A stretch of DNA of 64,000 bases from Actinoallomurus sp963823735 (GTDB lineage: Bacteria > Actinomycetota > Actinomycetes > Streptosporangiales > Streptosporangiaceae), in assembly GCA_963823735.1 (NCBI GenBank), contig CAWGMO010000001.1, positions 868,001-932,000 on the forward strand, written 5' to 3'. The notes under the pieces are model-generated. The model searched no databases. It had not been told where the DNA came from and saw nothing but the letters and a program-made list of their open reading frames with translations. Below, piece by piece: positions 7,435-16,723 of this stretch (position 1 is the first letter of the stretch; every line of letters starts with the position of its first letter). Made by a program: the position numbers and the translations under genes.

Positions 7435-8984
7435 CTATCGGAATTCACTTCGCCGCACGGTCGGACGTCGGCCTGCTCCGTGAGGGCAACGAGGACTCGG
7501 CGTACGCGGGCTCACGGCTGCTGGCCGTCGCGGACGGCATGGGCGGTCACGTCGGCGGCGAGATCGCCAGCGCCGCGGCGATCGACACGCTGAAGCCCCT
7601 CGACGTCGACGTCCCGGCCCACGAGCTCGTCAACGTGCTCGAACAGGCCGTCCACCGCGCCAACGAGACGCTGCACAGCATCGTGGAGGGCGACCCGTCC
7701 CTGCAGGGCATGGGGACGACGCTCACCGCGATGCTCTGGAACGGCCATCAGCTGGCCCTGGTCCACATCGGCGACTCGCGCGCCTATCTGCTGCGCAACG
7801 GTGAGCTGTTCCAGATCACCCACGACCACACCCTGGTGCAGTCGCTGGTCGACGAGGGGCGCATCACCCTGGACGAAGCGGCGTCGCACCCGCAGCGTTC
7901 GCTGCTGCTGCGCGCGCTCGACGGCCGCGGCGAGGTCGATCCGGACGTCTCCCTGCGCGAGGCGCAGATCGGCGACCGCTACCTCCTGTGCTCCGACGGC
8001 CTCTGCTCGGTGGTGACCGCGGAGACGATCCACCACGGGCTGAGCTCGGTGGCGGAGCCGGAGCAGGCCGTACGCCAGCTCATCGACCTCGCGAACCGCG
8101 GTGGCGGCCCGGACAACATCACGTGCGTGGTGGCCGACGTCATCGACCTGGACACCTACAAGGGCCCGCCGCCGCAGTCGATCCTGGCGGGCGCCGCGCA
8201 CAGCTCCACGCAGACGCGGGGCGAGGCCGACACGCAGCCCGCGCCGGGCGGCGCGATGGCCGGCGAGTCCCCGGCCCACCGGGCCGCCGCGCTGCGCGAG
8301 CCGCAGGGCGCCGCGGTCACGGTCGCGGACATGCAGGCGATCCCGCGCCAGCACGACGACCCGATGCACCAGATGGCACCGGCGCGCCCGCGCCGGCGCT
8401 GGCCGTGGCTGGTCGCCGCGGCGGTCGTCCTGGTGCTGCTGGCCTCCGGCGGCGCGTACGTCACCTGGACCACGATCCAGGGCCAGTACTACGTGACCGC
8501 CGACAACGGCCAGGTCGTGATCTACCAGGGCGTCAAGGACAAGTTCCTGGGGTTCAAGCTCTCCCATCTCAAGGAGCGCTCCAACCCCGCACTCATGATC
8601 GCCGACCTCACTCCGGCCGCGCGGTCCAGCGTCGAGAAGAGCATCGACAGCGCGAGCCTGGCCAAGGCGCACAAGACCGTGTCCGACCTCCGCGGCGAGA
8701 CCTGCAAGATCTCGGTCGCCGAGGACACCAAGGGCCTCATCGGTGTCTGGAAGGGCAAGGGCCAGCAGCAGGACGGCTGTGACAACAAGGTCATCAAGGC
8801 CTCCTCCCCGGCGGTGCACACCAACCAGCTGACCAACCGATCCAAGGACAAGGTCCGCAGCGGGATCCTGGAGCCCGACGTGAGCAAGGCGCAGGAACAG
8901 ATCCAGAAACTCCACGAAGAAGCCGTGCAGTGCGCCCAGCGTCCGCAGGCCCTCTCCGGCTGTCCCAAGCAGGGCAAACCCTGA
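7431..8984 (+). CDS. pstP: PstP: PP2C-family Ser/Thr protein phosphatase
   Basis: 517 residues from ATG 7431. Residues ~1-235 are a PPM/PP2C domain with metal-binding motifs EDSAYAG, VADGMGGHVGGE, GDSRAYLL, CSDGL and GGGPDNIT. A Pro/Gln/Ala-rich linker leads to one transmembrane helix at ~324-345 and a ~170-residue extracellular domain. It reverses phosphorylation by the PknA/PknB-type kinases encoded in the same operon. The final TGATG overlaps the rodA start. Confidence 0.95.
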   Translation: MTIGIHFAARSDVGLLREGNEDSAYAGSRLLAVADGMGGHVGGEIASAAAIDTLKPLDVDVPAHELVNVLEQAVHRANETLHSIVEGDPSLQGMGTTLTAMLWNGHQLALVHIGDSRAYLLRNGELFQITHDHTLVQSLVDEGRITLDEAASHPQRSLLLRALDGRGEVDPDVSLREAQIGDRYLLCSDGLCSVVTAETIHHGLSSVAEPEQAVRQLIDLANRGGGPDNITCVVADVIDLDTYKGPPPQSILAGAAHSSTQTRGEADTQPAPGGAMAGESPAHRAAALREPQGAAVTVADMQAIPRQHDDPMHQMAPARPRRRWPWLVAAAVVLVLLASGGAYVTWTTIQGQYYVTADNGQVVIYQGVKDKFLGFKLSHLKERSNPALMIADLTPAARSSVEKSIDSASLAKAHKTVSDLRGETCKISVAEDTKGLIGVWKGKGQQQDGCDNKVIKASSPAVHTNQLTNRSKDKVRSGILEPDVSKAQEQIQKLHEEAVQCAQRPQALSGCPKQGKP

Positions 8985-10478
8985 TGGCACTCGCCAGTGA
9001 GTCAGCGGCACCGATCGCCACCCGTCCCCGGCGGAGCGCCCAGCTCGGCATGCTCATCTTCGCGATGGTCGTCACCATCGCTGGTTTCGCCCAGGTCGGT
9101 CTCGCGCGCGACGGCTCGCTGCCGGTCGGCATGTACGGCTACGGCCTCGGTCTCGGCGTGCTCGTCGCGATCTCCTACGTCGTGGTCGTGCGCTTCGCCC
9201 CGTACGCCGACCCGCTGCTGCTGCCGCTCGCGACGTTCCTGAACGGCGTCGGGCTGGCGATGATCTACCGGCTCGACCTCGGCACCAGCCGTGACGTCCA
9301 ACTGGCGCCGCGCCCAGGGCAAGAACCCCTCCGGCGTCTGGGCCTCGGCCACCAACCAGCTGATGTGGACCGCGATCGCGATCGCGTTCTTCGCCGGCAC
9401 GATCGTGGTGCTGCGCGAGGTCAAGATCCTCCAGCGCTACATCTACACGATCGGCGCGGTCGGGCTGTTCTTCCTGGCGCTGCCCGGCTTCCTGCCGGCG
9501 TCCATCAGCGGCAGCCTCGGCGCGAAGATCTGGATCCGCCTCGGCCCGTTCTCGATCCAGCCGAGCGAGTTCTCCAAACTGGCGCTGGTCGCGTTCTTCG
9601 CCGGCTACCTGGTCAACAAGCGCCAGGCGCTGTCGATCGTCGGCCGCAAGGTCGGCCCGCTCAACCTGCCGCGCGGCCGTGACCTCGGGCCGATCCTGGT
9701 GATCTGGGTCATGTGTCTCGGCGTCCTCGCGCTGGAGAACGACTTCGGTACCGCGATCCTGTTCTTCGGCCTGTTCGTGAGCATGCTGTACATCGCGACC
9801 GAGCGGTTCATGTGGGTGGGCATCGGCGCGGTCCTGCTGGCCCTGGCCAGCCTGATGACGCCGTTCATCCCGCACGTCCAGCAGCGCATCAACATCTGGC
9901 TCGACCCCAAGCCGTACTTCGACGGCGGCTGCCGTATCGGCGGCAAGATCGTCAACGAGACGAACTTCTCCGCCTGCGTCGCCAAGCACGGCCAGTACGT
10001 CGCGGACAGCGGCCAGCTCATGCGCGGCCTGTTCTCGATGGGCCAGGGCGGCGTGCTCGGCACCGGCCTCGGCCAGGGCGAGCCGTGGCGTACGCCCTTC
10101 TCCTTCAGCGACTTCATCATCTCCTCGTTCGGCGAGGAGCTCGGGCTCACCGGCGTCATGGTGATCCTGATCGTCTACGCCCTCATCGTGCAGCGCGGCA
10201 TGAAGGCCGCCCTCGCGACCAAGGACAACTTCGCGAAGCTGTTCGCGGGCGGTGTGTCGTTCGTCTTCGCCCTGCAGGTGTTCGTGATCGTCGGCGGCGT
10301 CACCCGTCTCATCCCGCTGACCGGTCTGACCACGCCGTTCCTGGCGCAGGGCGGATCCTCCCTGCTCGCCAACTGGATCTTGATCGCCATTCTCATCCGC
10401 ATCAGCGATGCCGCCCGCCGCCCGGCACCACAGCCCATCCAGGACGAGGGAATGACCCAGGTGGTGAAGACAGCGTGA
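8984..10478 (+). CDS. rodA: RodA/FtsW-family SEDS glycosyltransferase, frame broken near 9290
   Basis: A SEDS peptidoglycan glycosyltransferase of about 498 codons, with many transmembrane helices and family motifs GPFSIQPSEFSKLALV, LENDFGTAILFF and LIPLTGLTTPFLAQGGSSL. The first ~100 codons read in one frame to YRLDLGT at ~9285; from 9291 the rest (NWRRAQGKNPSG onward) reads in the frame one base later. Dropping one C in agccgtg (about 9287-9292) restores a continuous protein. So the gene carries one extra base: a sequencing error or a real inactivation. It is coupled to pstP upstream and pbpA downstream. Confidence 0.88.
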
Positions 10479-11917
10479 ACAAGCCGCTCCGTCGCGTCGC
10501 GATAGCGGGGATGCTGCTGCTCGTCGTGCTCATGATCAACGTGAACTACATCCAGGGTTCACAGGCGGACAAGCTCAAGAACGATCCCCTGAACGCCCGC
10601 CAGTACGCCCAGCAGTTCGAGCACAACCGCGGGCCGATCATGGCAGGCAAGATCAGGCTCGCCGAGTCGAAGAAGATCCAGGGCGACAAGAAGGAGTACC
10701 AGCGGGTCTACAACCAGCCCGAGGTCTACTCCCCGATCACCGGCTTCGTCAGCGTCTTCAACCGCACCGGCCTTGAGGGCGCGGAGAACGGCCTGCTCGA
10801 CGGCACCGACAAGCGGCTCACCGTACGCAACTGGTTCGACACCCTGGTCGGCAAGAAGCCCGCCGGCGCGACCGTGCAGACCACGATCGTCCCGGCGGCG
10901 CAGGAGGCCGCGTACAACGGCATCAAGGGCCGCACGCTCAAGCGCGGCGGCGCCGTCGCGATCGACGTCAAGACCGGCGCGATCCTCGCGATGGCCTCCT
11001 TCCCGTCGTTCGACACCAACCGGGTGGCCACGCACGACGGCGAGAAGGCCAACAAGGCGTTCGAGGCCCTCAAGAAGGAGTCCGGCAGCCCGGACCTCAA
11101 CAAGGCGATGAACGAGACGTTCGCGCCGGGGTCCTCCTTCAAGATCGTCGACTCCTCGGCCGCGATCGACAGCGGGCAGCTCACCAAGGACTCCCCGGCG
11201 GACGCCAGCGAGCTGAAGCTCCCCGAGTCGGGCCAGACGCTGCACAACTCCGACGGTGACGAGGCCAAGTGCAGCGGCAGCCCGCCGCTGATCAGCTCGT
11301 TCGCGGCGTCCTGTAACTCCACGTTCGGCCGGCTCGCCGGCGTTCTGGGCCAGGACACCCTCGGCGGCATGGCCGCCAAGTACGGCTTCAACAAGCCCGT
11401 GCAGGTCGAGCCCGGAATGAACAGCGCGTCCAGCGTCTACCCGATCAAGAAGATGGGCGGCGACGACCTGGCCCGCTCCGGCATCGGCCAGGGCGACGTC
11501 ACCGCGTCGCCGCTGCAGATGGCGATGGTGGCCCAGACGGTGGCCAACAACGGCACCCAGATGAAGCCGTACCTCGTCAAGCGGGTCACCGCCCCCGACC
11601 AGTCCGAGCTCCTCACCGCGCAGCAGCAGGTGCTGGGCCACCCGATCAGCTCGAACACCGCCTCGCAGCTTCAGGAGATGATGCGGGCGGTCGTCAACGG
11701 CGGCACCGCGACCACCACGATCGGCGGCCAGGACATCGCCGGCAAGACCGGCACCGCCGAGACCGGCCGCGGCATCAACGAGGACTGGTTCGTCGGGTTC
11801 GCACCGCAGCACAACCCGAAGGTCGCCTTCGCCGTCGTCACCGAAGGCCCCGGCGGCAGCAGCGGCGCCACCTTCTCCGCACCGATCGCCCTGAACATCG
11901 TCCGGGCGGTGAGCTAG
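10475..11917 (+). CDS. pbpA: PbpA: class B penicillin-binding protein (transpeptidase)
   Basis: 480 residues from GTG 10475, overlapping the rodA stop in GTGA. An N-terminal membrane anchor (~7-22) precedes the dimerisation region and the transpeptidase domain. The active-site motifs are PGSSFK (SxxK), the SCN triad in AASCNSTF and AGKTGTAE (KTG). It crosslinks peptidoglycan together with the RodA-type glycosyltransferase encoded just upstream. Confidence 0.95.
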   Translation: MNKPLRRVAIAGMLLLVVLMINVNYIQGSQADKLKNDPLNARQYAQQFEHNRGPIMAGKIRLAESKKIQGDKKEYQRVYNQPEVYSPITGFVSVFNRTGLEGAENGLLDGTDKRLTVRNWFDTLVGKKPAGATVQTTIVPAAQEAAYNGIKGRTLKRGGAVAIDVKTGAILAMASFPSFDTNRVATHDGEKANKAFEALKKESGSPDLNKAMNETFAPGSSFKIVDSSAAIDSGQLTKDSPADASELKLPESGQTLHNSDGDEAKCSGSPPLISSFAASCNSTFGRLAGVLGQDTLGGMAAKYGFNKPVQVEPGMNSASSVYPIKKMGGDDLARSGIGQGDVTASPLQMAMVAQTVANNGTQMKPYLVKRVTAPDQSELLTAQQQVLGHPISSNTASQLQEMMRAVVNGGTATTTIGGQDIAGKTGTAETGRGINEDWFVGFAPQHNPKVAFAVVTEGPGGSSGATFSAPIALNIVRAVS

Positions 11918-11921
11918 CCCG

Positions 11922-13265
11922 ATGGACTCCCCTTCGGTTCTCGGCAACCGGTACCGCCTGGACGTACGTCTGGCGTCCGGTGGCATGGGCGAGGTGTGGA
12001 AGGCCACAGACGAGCTGCTCGGCCGCCCGGTCGCGGTCAAGCTGCTCAAACAGCAGTACGTCTCGGACGAGAACTTCCGCGAGCGGTTCCGCGCCGAGGC
12101 GCGGTTCGCCGCGTCGGTGCAGCACAGCGGCATCGCGCAGGTGTACGACTACGGCGAGCAGGACGACCTCGCGTACCTCGTGATGGAGCTGGTCGTCGGG
12201 GAGACCCTGTCGCGGATCCTCGTGACGAAGGGCCGCCTGCCCGTCGACACCGCGCTGGACATCATCGGCCAGGCGGGCCGCGCGCTGCACGTGGCCCACG
12301 CGGCGGGGATCATCCACCGTGACATCAAGCCGGCGAACCTCATGGTCACCGCCAACGGCACCCTCAAGATCACCGACTTCGGCATCGCCCGCGGCGGCGG
12401 CTCGACCACGATGACCCAGACCGGTCAGGTCATGGGCACCGCGCAGTACATCTCCCCTGAGCAGGCGCGCGGCGCGACCATCACGCCCGCCTCCGACCTG
12501 TACTCCCTCGGCGTCGTCGCGTACGAGATCCTGGCCGGCGACCCGCCGTTCGAGGCCGACACGCCCCTCGCGCTCGCGCTCATGCACGTGCGCGAGGAGC
12601 CGGGTCCGCTTCCCAATGACATTCCCCCGGCCGTACGCGGCCTGGTCGACGCGATGCTCGCCAAGGACCCGGCCGACCGGCCGTCGGGCGCGCAGGAGGT
12701 CGCCGACCGGGCGCACGTGATCCGCCAGTCGCCTGGTCTCGCCGAGTACGACGGCGGGGCCGAGACCATGATCGTCGGAGCGGACGGCCCGCCGACCGGT
12801 CCCCGCGGTGCCACGACGGCCGGCGCGTCCGCGCTGGGCGGCATCGGCGAGCGGCTGCGCTCCGGCCGGGTCGCCGTCGTCGCGGCGTGCGCGGTGGTCC
12901 TCATCGGGGCGGGAGTCCTCACCGCCGGAAGCCTGATGAGGCACTCCGGCACCAAACTGGTGGACGGTAAACGCGTGGAACACACGGGTACGACCGATTC
13001 ACCGAAGCACCAACGACGGCTGCCGAGTAGCCTGCCGTCGGATCGGCCCGTACCCTCGGACTCGTTCTCGTCACCATATTGGAGTCCGAGTTACAACCCT
13101 TCGCCGAGCGCGAGCAGCTCGGCGCCGACAACCAGACCCAGTAAAACGATCAAGCCCCCAAAGCGGACGCCTACAGCTCCGGCGACGGATCCGCCGCCGA
13201 CCTCTCCGGACCCAGATCCTTCGAGCACTGCCGAAGGACAGCTAGGTTCTGAGGGCAGGGCGTAG
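11922..13265 (+). CDS. PknA-like membrane Ser/Thr protein kinase
   Basis: 447 residues. The kinase domain (~10-270) has LASGGMGEVWKA, the VAVK lysine, HRDIKPANLM, DFGIARGG and GTAQYISPEQARG with an activation-loop TMTQTGQVMGT. One transmembrane helix lies at ~310-335. The extracellular tail is Pro/Ser/Thr-rich without PASTA domains, as in PknA of the mycobacterial locus. It sits between pbpA and pknB, which supports the PknA assignment. Confidence 0.9.
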   Translation: MDSPSVLGNRYRLDVRLASGGMGEVWKATDELLGRPVAVKLLKQQYVSDENFRERFRAEARFAASVQHSGIAQVYDYGEQDDLAYLVMELVVGETLSRILVTKGRLPVDTALDIIGQAGRALHVAHAAGIIHRDIKPANLMVTANGTLKITDFGIARGGGSTTMTQTGQVMGTAQYISPEQARGATITPASDLYSLGVVAYEILAGDPPFEADTPLALALMHVREEPGPLPNDIPPAVRGLVDAMLAKDPADRPSGAQEVADRAHVIRQSPGLAEYDGGAETMIVGADGPPTGPRGATTAGASALGGIGERLRSGRVAVVAACAVVLIGAGVLTAGSLMRHSGTKLVDGKRVEHTGTTDSPKHQRRLPSSLPSDRPVPSDSFSSPYWSPSYNPSPSASSSAPTTRPSKTIKPPKRTPTAPATDPPPTSPDPDPSSTAEGQLGSEGRA

Positions 13266-13287
13266 ACGACGAGGGAAAGTGCCAGAT

Positions 13288-15069
13288 ATGACTCAGCCTC
13301 GGCTTCTCGGTGGCCGTTACGAACTCGATGGTGTCATCGGGCGTGGCGGCATGGCCGAGGTCTACCGAGCCCGCGACCTCCGTCTCGATCGCGTCGTAGC
13401 GATCAAGACGCTCCGATCCGACCTCGCACGGGACCCCACGTTCCAGGCGCGGTTCCGTCGTGAGGCGCAATCCGCGGCGTCGCTGAACCACCCCTCCGTC
13501 ATCGCGGTGTACGACACCGGCGAGGACGCGATGGACGGCAACCCGGTGCCGTACATCGTCATGGAGTACGTCGAGGGCCGCACGCTGCGGGACGTCCTCC
13601 GTGACGAGCAGCGGCTCATGCCGGACCGCGCGATGCAGATGACCGACGGCATCCTGCGGGCGCTGGACTACAGCCACCGCGGCGGCATCGTCCACCGTGA
13701 CATCAAGCCCGCGAACGTCATGCTGACGACGCAGGGCGAGGTCAAGGTCATGGACTTCGGCATCGCGCGAGCGCTCGCCGACTCCGCGGCCACGATGACC
13801 GCCACCGCGCAGGTCATCGGCACCGCCCAGTACCTCTCGCCGGAGCAGGCGCGCGGTGAGCGCGTCGACGCCCGCAGCGACATCTACTCCACCGGGTGCG
13901 TGCTGTACGAGCTGATGACGGGGCGCCCGCCGTTCCAGGGCGACTCCCCGGTCGCCATCGCGTACCAGCACGTACGCGAGGAGCCGAAGCAGCCCTCGCA
14001 GCTCGACCCGTCGATCCCGCAGTGGGCGAACGCCATCGCGATGAAGGCGCTCGCCAAGGACCCCAACTACCGCTACCAGAGCGCGTCGGACATGCGCGCC
14101 GACATCCAGCGCGCCTCCCAGGGCATGCCGGTGTCCGCGCCGACGATGGCGATGAACGCCGGCACCCAGGTGATGCACGGTGGCGGCGGTCCGCCGACCC
14201 ACGCGACCCGCCCGGCGACGATGGGCTACGACCTCCCGCCGGTGAACTACGCCGACCACGACGACGTCGAGGGGAACGGCAAGAAGGTCGCGCTCTGGGC
14301 GACCTTCGGTGTGCTGGCCATCGGCGCGATCATCGCCATGGTGGTGATCTTCACTGGTGGCGGCGGTGGCGGCGGCTCGAACGACAAGTTCTACAAGATG
14401 CCGGGTGACCTCGTCGGCAGCGACCAGACGACCGCCAAGCAGGAGCTGGTCGGGGCGGGCTTCCGCGACGCCAACATCAAGATCACCAAGCAGGCCGACG
14501 ACAACGTCGAAAAGGGCCAGGTGATCAGCACCAACCCGGCTGCGGACACCCCGATCGAAAAGACCAAGCTGGCCACCACCCAGGTGACCCTGACCGTCTC
14601 GACGGGCAAGCCGAGGAAGAAGGTCCCCTCGGTCAAGGGGCTCAGCGAGGACGAAGCCAAGTCCCAGATCGAGGCCGCGGGCTTCAAGATCGGCTCCAGC
14701 AACACGCGCCCCTCCACGACCGTGCCGAAGGGCAACGTCATCGGCACCACGCCGGACGCCGGAACCAGCGCGGAGATCGGCTCCGACGTCTCACTGATCA
14801 TCTCCGGCGGTCCGGGTAAGGCGGTCGTGCCGAACGAGGTCGGCAAGACGCTCGACGACGCGAAGAACGAGCTGCGAGGCAAGGGCTTCAAGGTGGCGGT
14901 CAGCTACGTCGACTCCCAGGACCAGCCGCCGAACACCGTCCTGCAGCAGACGCCGCAGGAGGGCGACTCCGCCAACAAGGGCAGCACGGTCACGCTGACG
15001 GTCTCACGGCAGCCCCAGCAGCAGCCTCCGAGCTTCCCGCCGAGCTTCCCGCCGCCGGGCGGTAACTAG
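13288..15069 (+). CDS. pknB: PknB-like PASTA-domain Ser/Thr kinase
   Basis: 593 residues from ATG 13288; a GTG at 13279 is possible but too close to the GAGGG site. The kinase domain (~9-275) has IGRGGMAEVYRA, VAIK, HRDIKPANVM and DFGIARAL. A transmembrane helix lies at ~333-355, followed by three PASTA repeats at about 370-440, 445-507 and 509-577 and a Pro-rich tail. PASTA domains sense muropeptides or lipid II outside the cell. Mycobacterial PknB has four PASTA domains, so this copy is shorter. Last gene of its operon. Confidence 0.94.
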   Translation: MTQPRLLGGRYELDGVIGRGGMAEVYRARDLRLDRVVAIKTLRSDLARDPTFQARFRREAQSAASLNHPSVIAVYDTGEDAMDGNPVPYIVMEYVEGRTLRDVLRDEQRLMPDRAMQMTDGILRALDYSHRGGIVHRDIKPANVMLTTQGEVKVMDFGIARALADSAATMTATAQVIGTAQYLSPEQARGERVDARSDIYSTGCVLYELMTGRPPFQGDSPVAIAYQHVREEPKQPSQLDPSIPQWANAIAMKALAKDPNYRYQSASDMRADIQRASQGMPVSAPTMAMNAGTQVMHGGGGPPTHATRPATMGYDLPPVNYADHDDVEGNGKKVALWATFGVLAIGAIIAMVVIFTGGGGGGGSNDKFYKMPGDLVGSDQTTAKQELVGAGFRDANIKITKQADDNVEKGQVISTNPAADTPIEKTKLATTQVTLTVSTGKPRKKVPSVKGLSEDEAKSQIEAAGFKIGSSNTRPSTTVPKGNVIGTTPDAGTSAEIGSDVSLIISGGPGKAVVPNEVGKTLDDAKNELRGKGFKVAVSYVDSQDQPPNTVLQQTPQEGDSANKGSTVTLTVSRQPQQQPPSFPPSFPPPGGN

Positions 15070-15081
15070 CACGGGACACCG

Positions 15082-15121
15082 CGAGGGCCCTCGTACGCCG
15101 GAAGGCGTGCGGGGGCCTTCG
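15082..15121 (+). terminator. Terminator after pknB
   Basis: An 18-bp stem with a few G:U and mismatched pairs (cgagggccctcgtacgcc ... ggcgtgcgggggccttcg) and a GGAA loop, then gtttctgg. Confidence 0.65.
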
Positions 15122-15183
15122 TCGTTTCTGGAGGGGGTTCGCGCGGCCGTCTCACGCGCTGTCGTCCGTGTCCGGACATGAGG

Positions 15184-15222
15184 GAGGGCTTCCGCCGCTC
15201 GGGGGCAACGGCGGAAGCCCTC
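15184..15222. terminator. Hairpin terminator, convergent gene pair
   Basis: A perfect 14-bp stem (gagggcttccgccg and its complement) with an 11-base loop between pknB and the trpG-like gene. Confidence 0.65.
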
Positions 15223-15315
15223 AATGGTGAATCCGATTCGCCCTCTAGGGCGTTACGGATCCCGCGCCGAATCTTTTGCCGAATGTCCCGATTCGCGACG
15301 GCAGTGTCGGGGCGC

Positions 15316-15894
15316 TCACAGCGTGTGGGTCAGCCAGTTGGCGAGAAGCCGGTGCCCGTGCGCGCTCAGCACCGACTCGGGGTGGAACTGGACCCCCTCG
15401 ATCGGCCGCGTACGGTGCCGCACGCCCATGATCACGCCGTCCGGGGTGCGGGCGGTCACCACCAGCTCGGGCGGAACGGTCTCCGGGTCGAGCGCCAGCG
15501 AGTGGTACCGGGTGGCCGTGAAGGGGTCCGGCAGGCCGCGGAAGACGCCCTCGCCGTCGTGGCTGATCGAGCTGGTGTAGCCGTGCACGATCTCGGCGGC
15601 CGGGCCGACCGCGCCGCCGAAGACCGTCGAGATCACCTGGTGCCCGAGGCATACGCCGAGGACCGGGCGGCGGGCGTCACGGGCGATGTCGAGGCAGACG
15701 CCGGTGTCCTCGGGGCGGCCCGGACCCGGACTCAGCAGAACGCCGTCGAACGCCTCCACATCGGCGAGCGCGGTCTCGGAGCGGTCGCGTACGACACAGT
15801 CGGCGCCGAGCTCGCGGAGGTACTGCACGATCGTGTGGACGAAGCTGTCACGGTTGTCGACGACCAGGACGCGCCGTGCGACCCCGCTCGTCAC
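15316..15894 (-). CDS. Class I glutamine amidotransferase (TrpG/PabA type)
   Basis: 192 residues with the anthranilate/para-aminobenzoate synthase glutaminase motifs: LLSPGPGRPED, the nucleophile elbow GVCLGHQ and HPES. It would supply ammonia to TrpE or PabB, but no partner synthase is nearby. The same gene sits at this place next to pknB in mycobacteria, where it is named trpG; its true pathway is unsettled. The start overlaps the preceding small membrane protein gene in ATGA. Confidence 0.9.
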   Translation of the reverse strand: MTSGVARRVLVVDNRDSFVHTIVQYLRELGADCVVRDRSETALADVEAFDGVLLSPGPGRPEDTGVCLDIARDARRPVLGVCLGHQVISTVFGGAVGPAAEIVHGYTSSISHDGEGVFRGLPDPFTATRYHSLALDPETVPPELVVTARTPDGVIMGVRHRTRPIEGVQFHPESVLSAHGHRLLANWLTHTL

Positions 15895-16082
15895 GGGTGC
15901 GGCGTGGCGGGGGCCGAGGTGCCGCCGTCACTGACGGTGCCGTGGTCGAACTGGAGCTTCGGCTCCAGCCAGGGGAACACGAGGTACCAGAGCACGACCG
16001 CCACGAGCAGCACGGCGCCGAAGGCGGTGCCCACACGGGTCACGGGGTCTCCGGGCAGGTGCCTCCACAGCCAGGCGTACAT
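15891..16082 (-). CDS. Small membrane protein, 63 residues
   Basis: It begins MYAWLWRHLPGDP, has one transmembrane helix (VGTAFGAVLLVAVVLWYLVF) and a short Ser/Pro/Thr tail. It is translationally coupled on both sides: its ATG overlaps the sortase stop by one base, and its stop overlaps the trpG-like start. Such a short membrane protein between a class E sortase and trpG is common in actinomycetes; function unknown. Confidence 0.78.
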   Translation of the reverse strand: MYAWLWRHLPGDPVTRVGTAFGAVLLVAVVLWYLVFPWLEPKLQFDHGTVSDGGTSAPATPHP

Positions 16083-16723
16083 CAGGCCCGTGCTCCCTTC
16101 ACGCGCGGCACCGACGTCGCCATGCGGCCGAACACGATCAGCCGCTGCGCCGCGGAGTACTTGGGGTTGCAGGTCGTCAGCGTGATGAGCCGCTGCGTCG
16201 GGTCGGCCTTGGGGTGGTCGGGCACCGGCGCGGTGACGTTCACGTCGCTCGGCCGCACGACCTCCTTGCGCGTCACCGTGTAGGTGTACTGCTTGGCGCG
16301 CGTGTCGATGAGGATCTGGTCGCCGGTGCGCAGCTCGTTGAGCCGGTTGAAGGGCGCGAGGTACGTCGTGCGGTGGCCGGAGACGACGAAGTTGCCGATC
16401 TCGCCGGGCATCGCGGTGCCGGGGTAGTGGCCCGGCCCCTTCCGCAGGTCGGGGACTGACACGCCCTCGATGATCACGTAGTGGAAGCCCTTGCCGAGGC
16501 GCGGGATGCGGATGAGCGCGAGGCCGTGCCCGAGGCGTACGCGCTCGGTGGTCACCTTGCCGGGACCGCCGCTGGCCCACGTGCGGTCGAGCTCGTCACC
16601 CAGCTTGCTCTGCTGGTCCTGGGTGTACGCGCCGGTGCCCCACAGCTCGTACGCGACGAAGAGCAGGACGACGATGCCGGCGGTGATGCACAGCTCGCCG
16701 ACGCTACGGATGAATATCCGCAC
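16082..16723 (-). CDS. Class E sortase
   Basis: 213 residues with an N-terminal transmembrane anchor (~9-28) and a sortase barrel. The catalytic triad is visible as His in VVSGHRTTYL, Cys in TLTTCNPKYS and Arg in AAQRL. Class E enzymes attach LAXTG-type proteins to the cell wall; no clear substrate with a sorting signal is encoded here. It overlaps the DUF881 gene upstream by 20 bases and belongs to the same operon. Confidence 0.92.
   Translation of the reverse strand: MRIFIRSVGELCITAGIVVLLFVAYELWGTGAYTQDQQSKLGDELDRTWASGGPGKVTTERVRLGHGLALIRIPRLGKGFHYVIIEGVSVPDLRKGPGHYPGTAMPGEIGNFVVSGHRTTYLAPFNRLNELRTGDQILIDTRAKQYTYTVTRKEVVRPSDVNVTAPVPDHPKADPTQRLITLTTCNPKYSAAQRLIVFGRMATSVPRVKGARA

Noticed and set aside
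7512..9011. 499-codon open frame on the minus strand opposite pstP
   Set aside because: It is a shadow frame of the PP2C gene: Arg/Val/Asp/Gly-rich composition, no domain, no ribosome binding site, while pstP has all catalytic motifs.
9280..9300. Programmed +1 frameshift in rodA
   Set aside because: No slippery codon with an in-frame stop, no stimulatory structure seen, and the original frame stays open for another 390 bases; a one-base error is simpler.
15316..15894. Tryptophan operon start
   Set aside because: The trpG-like gene stands alone with a sortase and membrane protein; no trpE, trpD or leader peptide is near.
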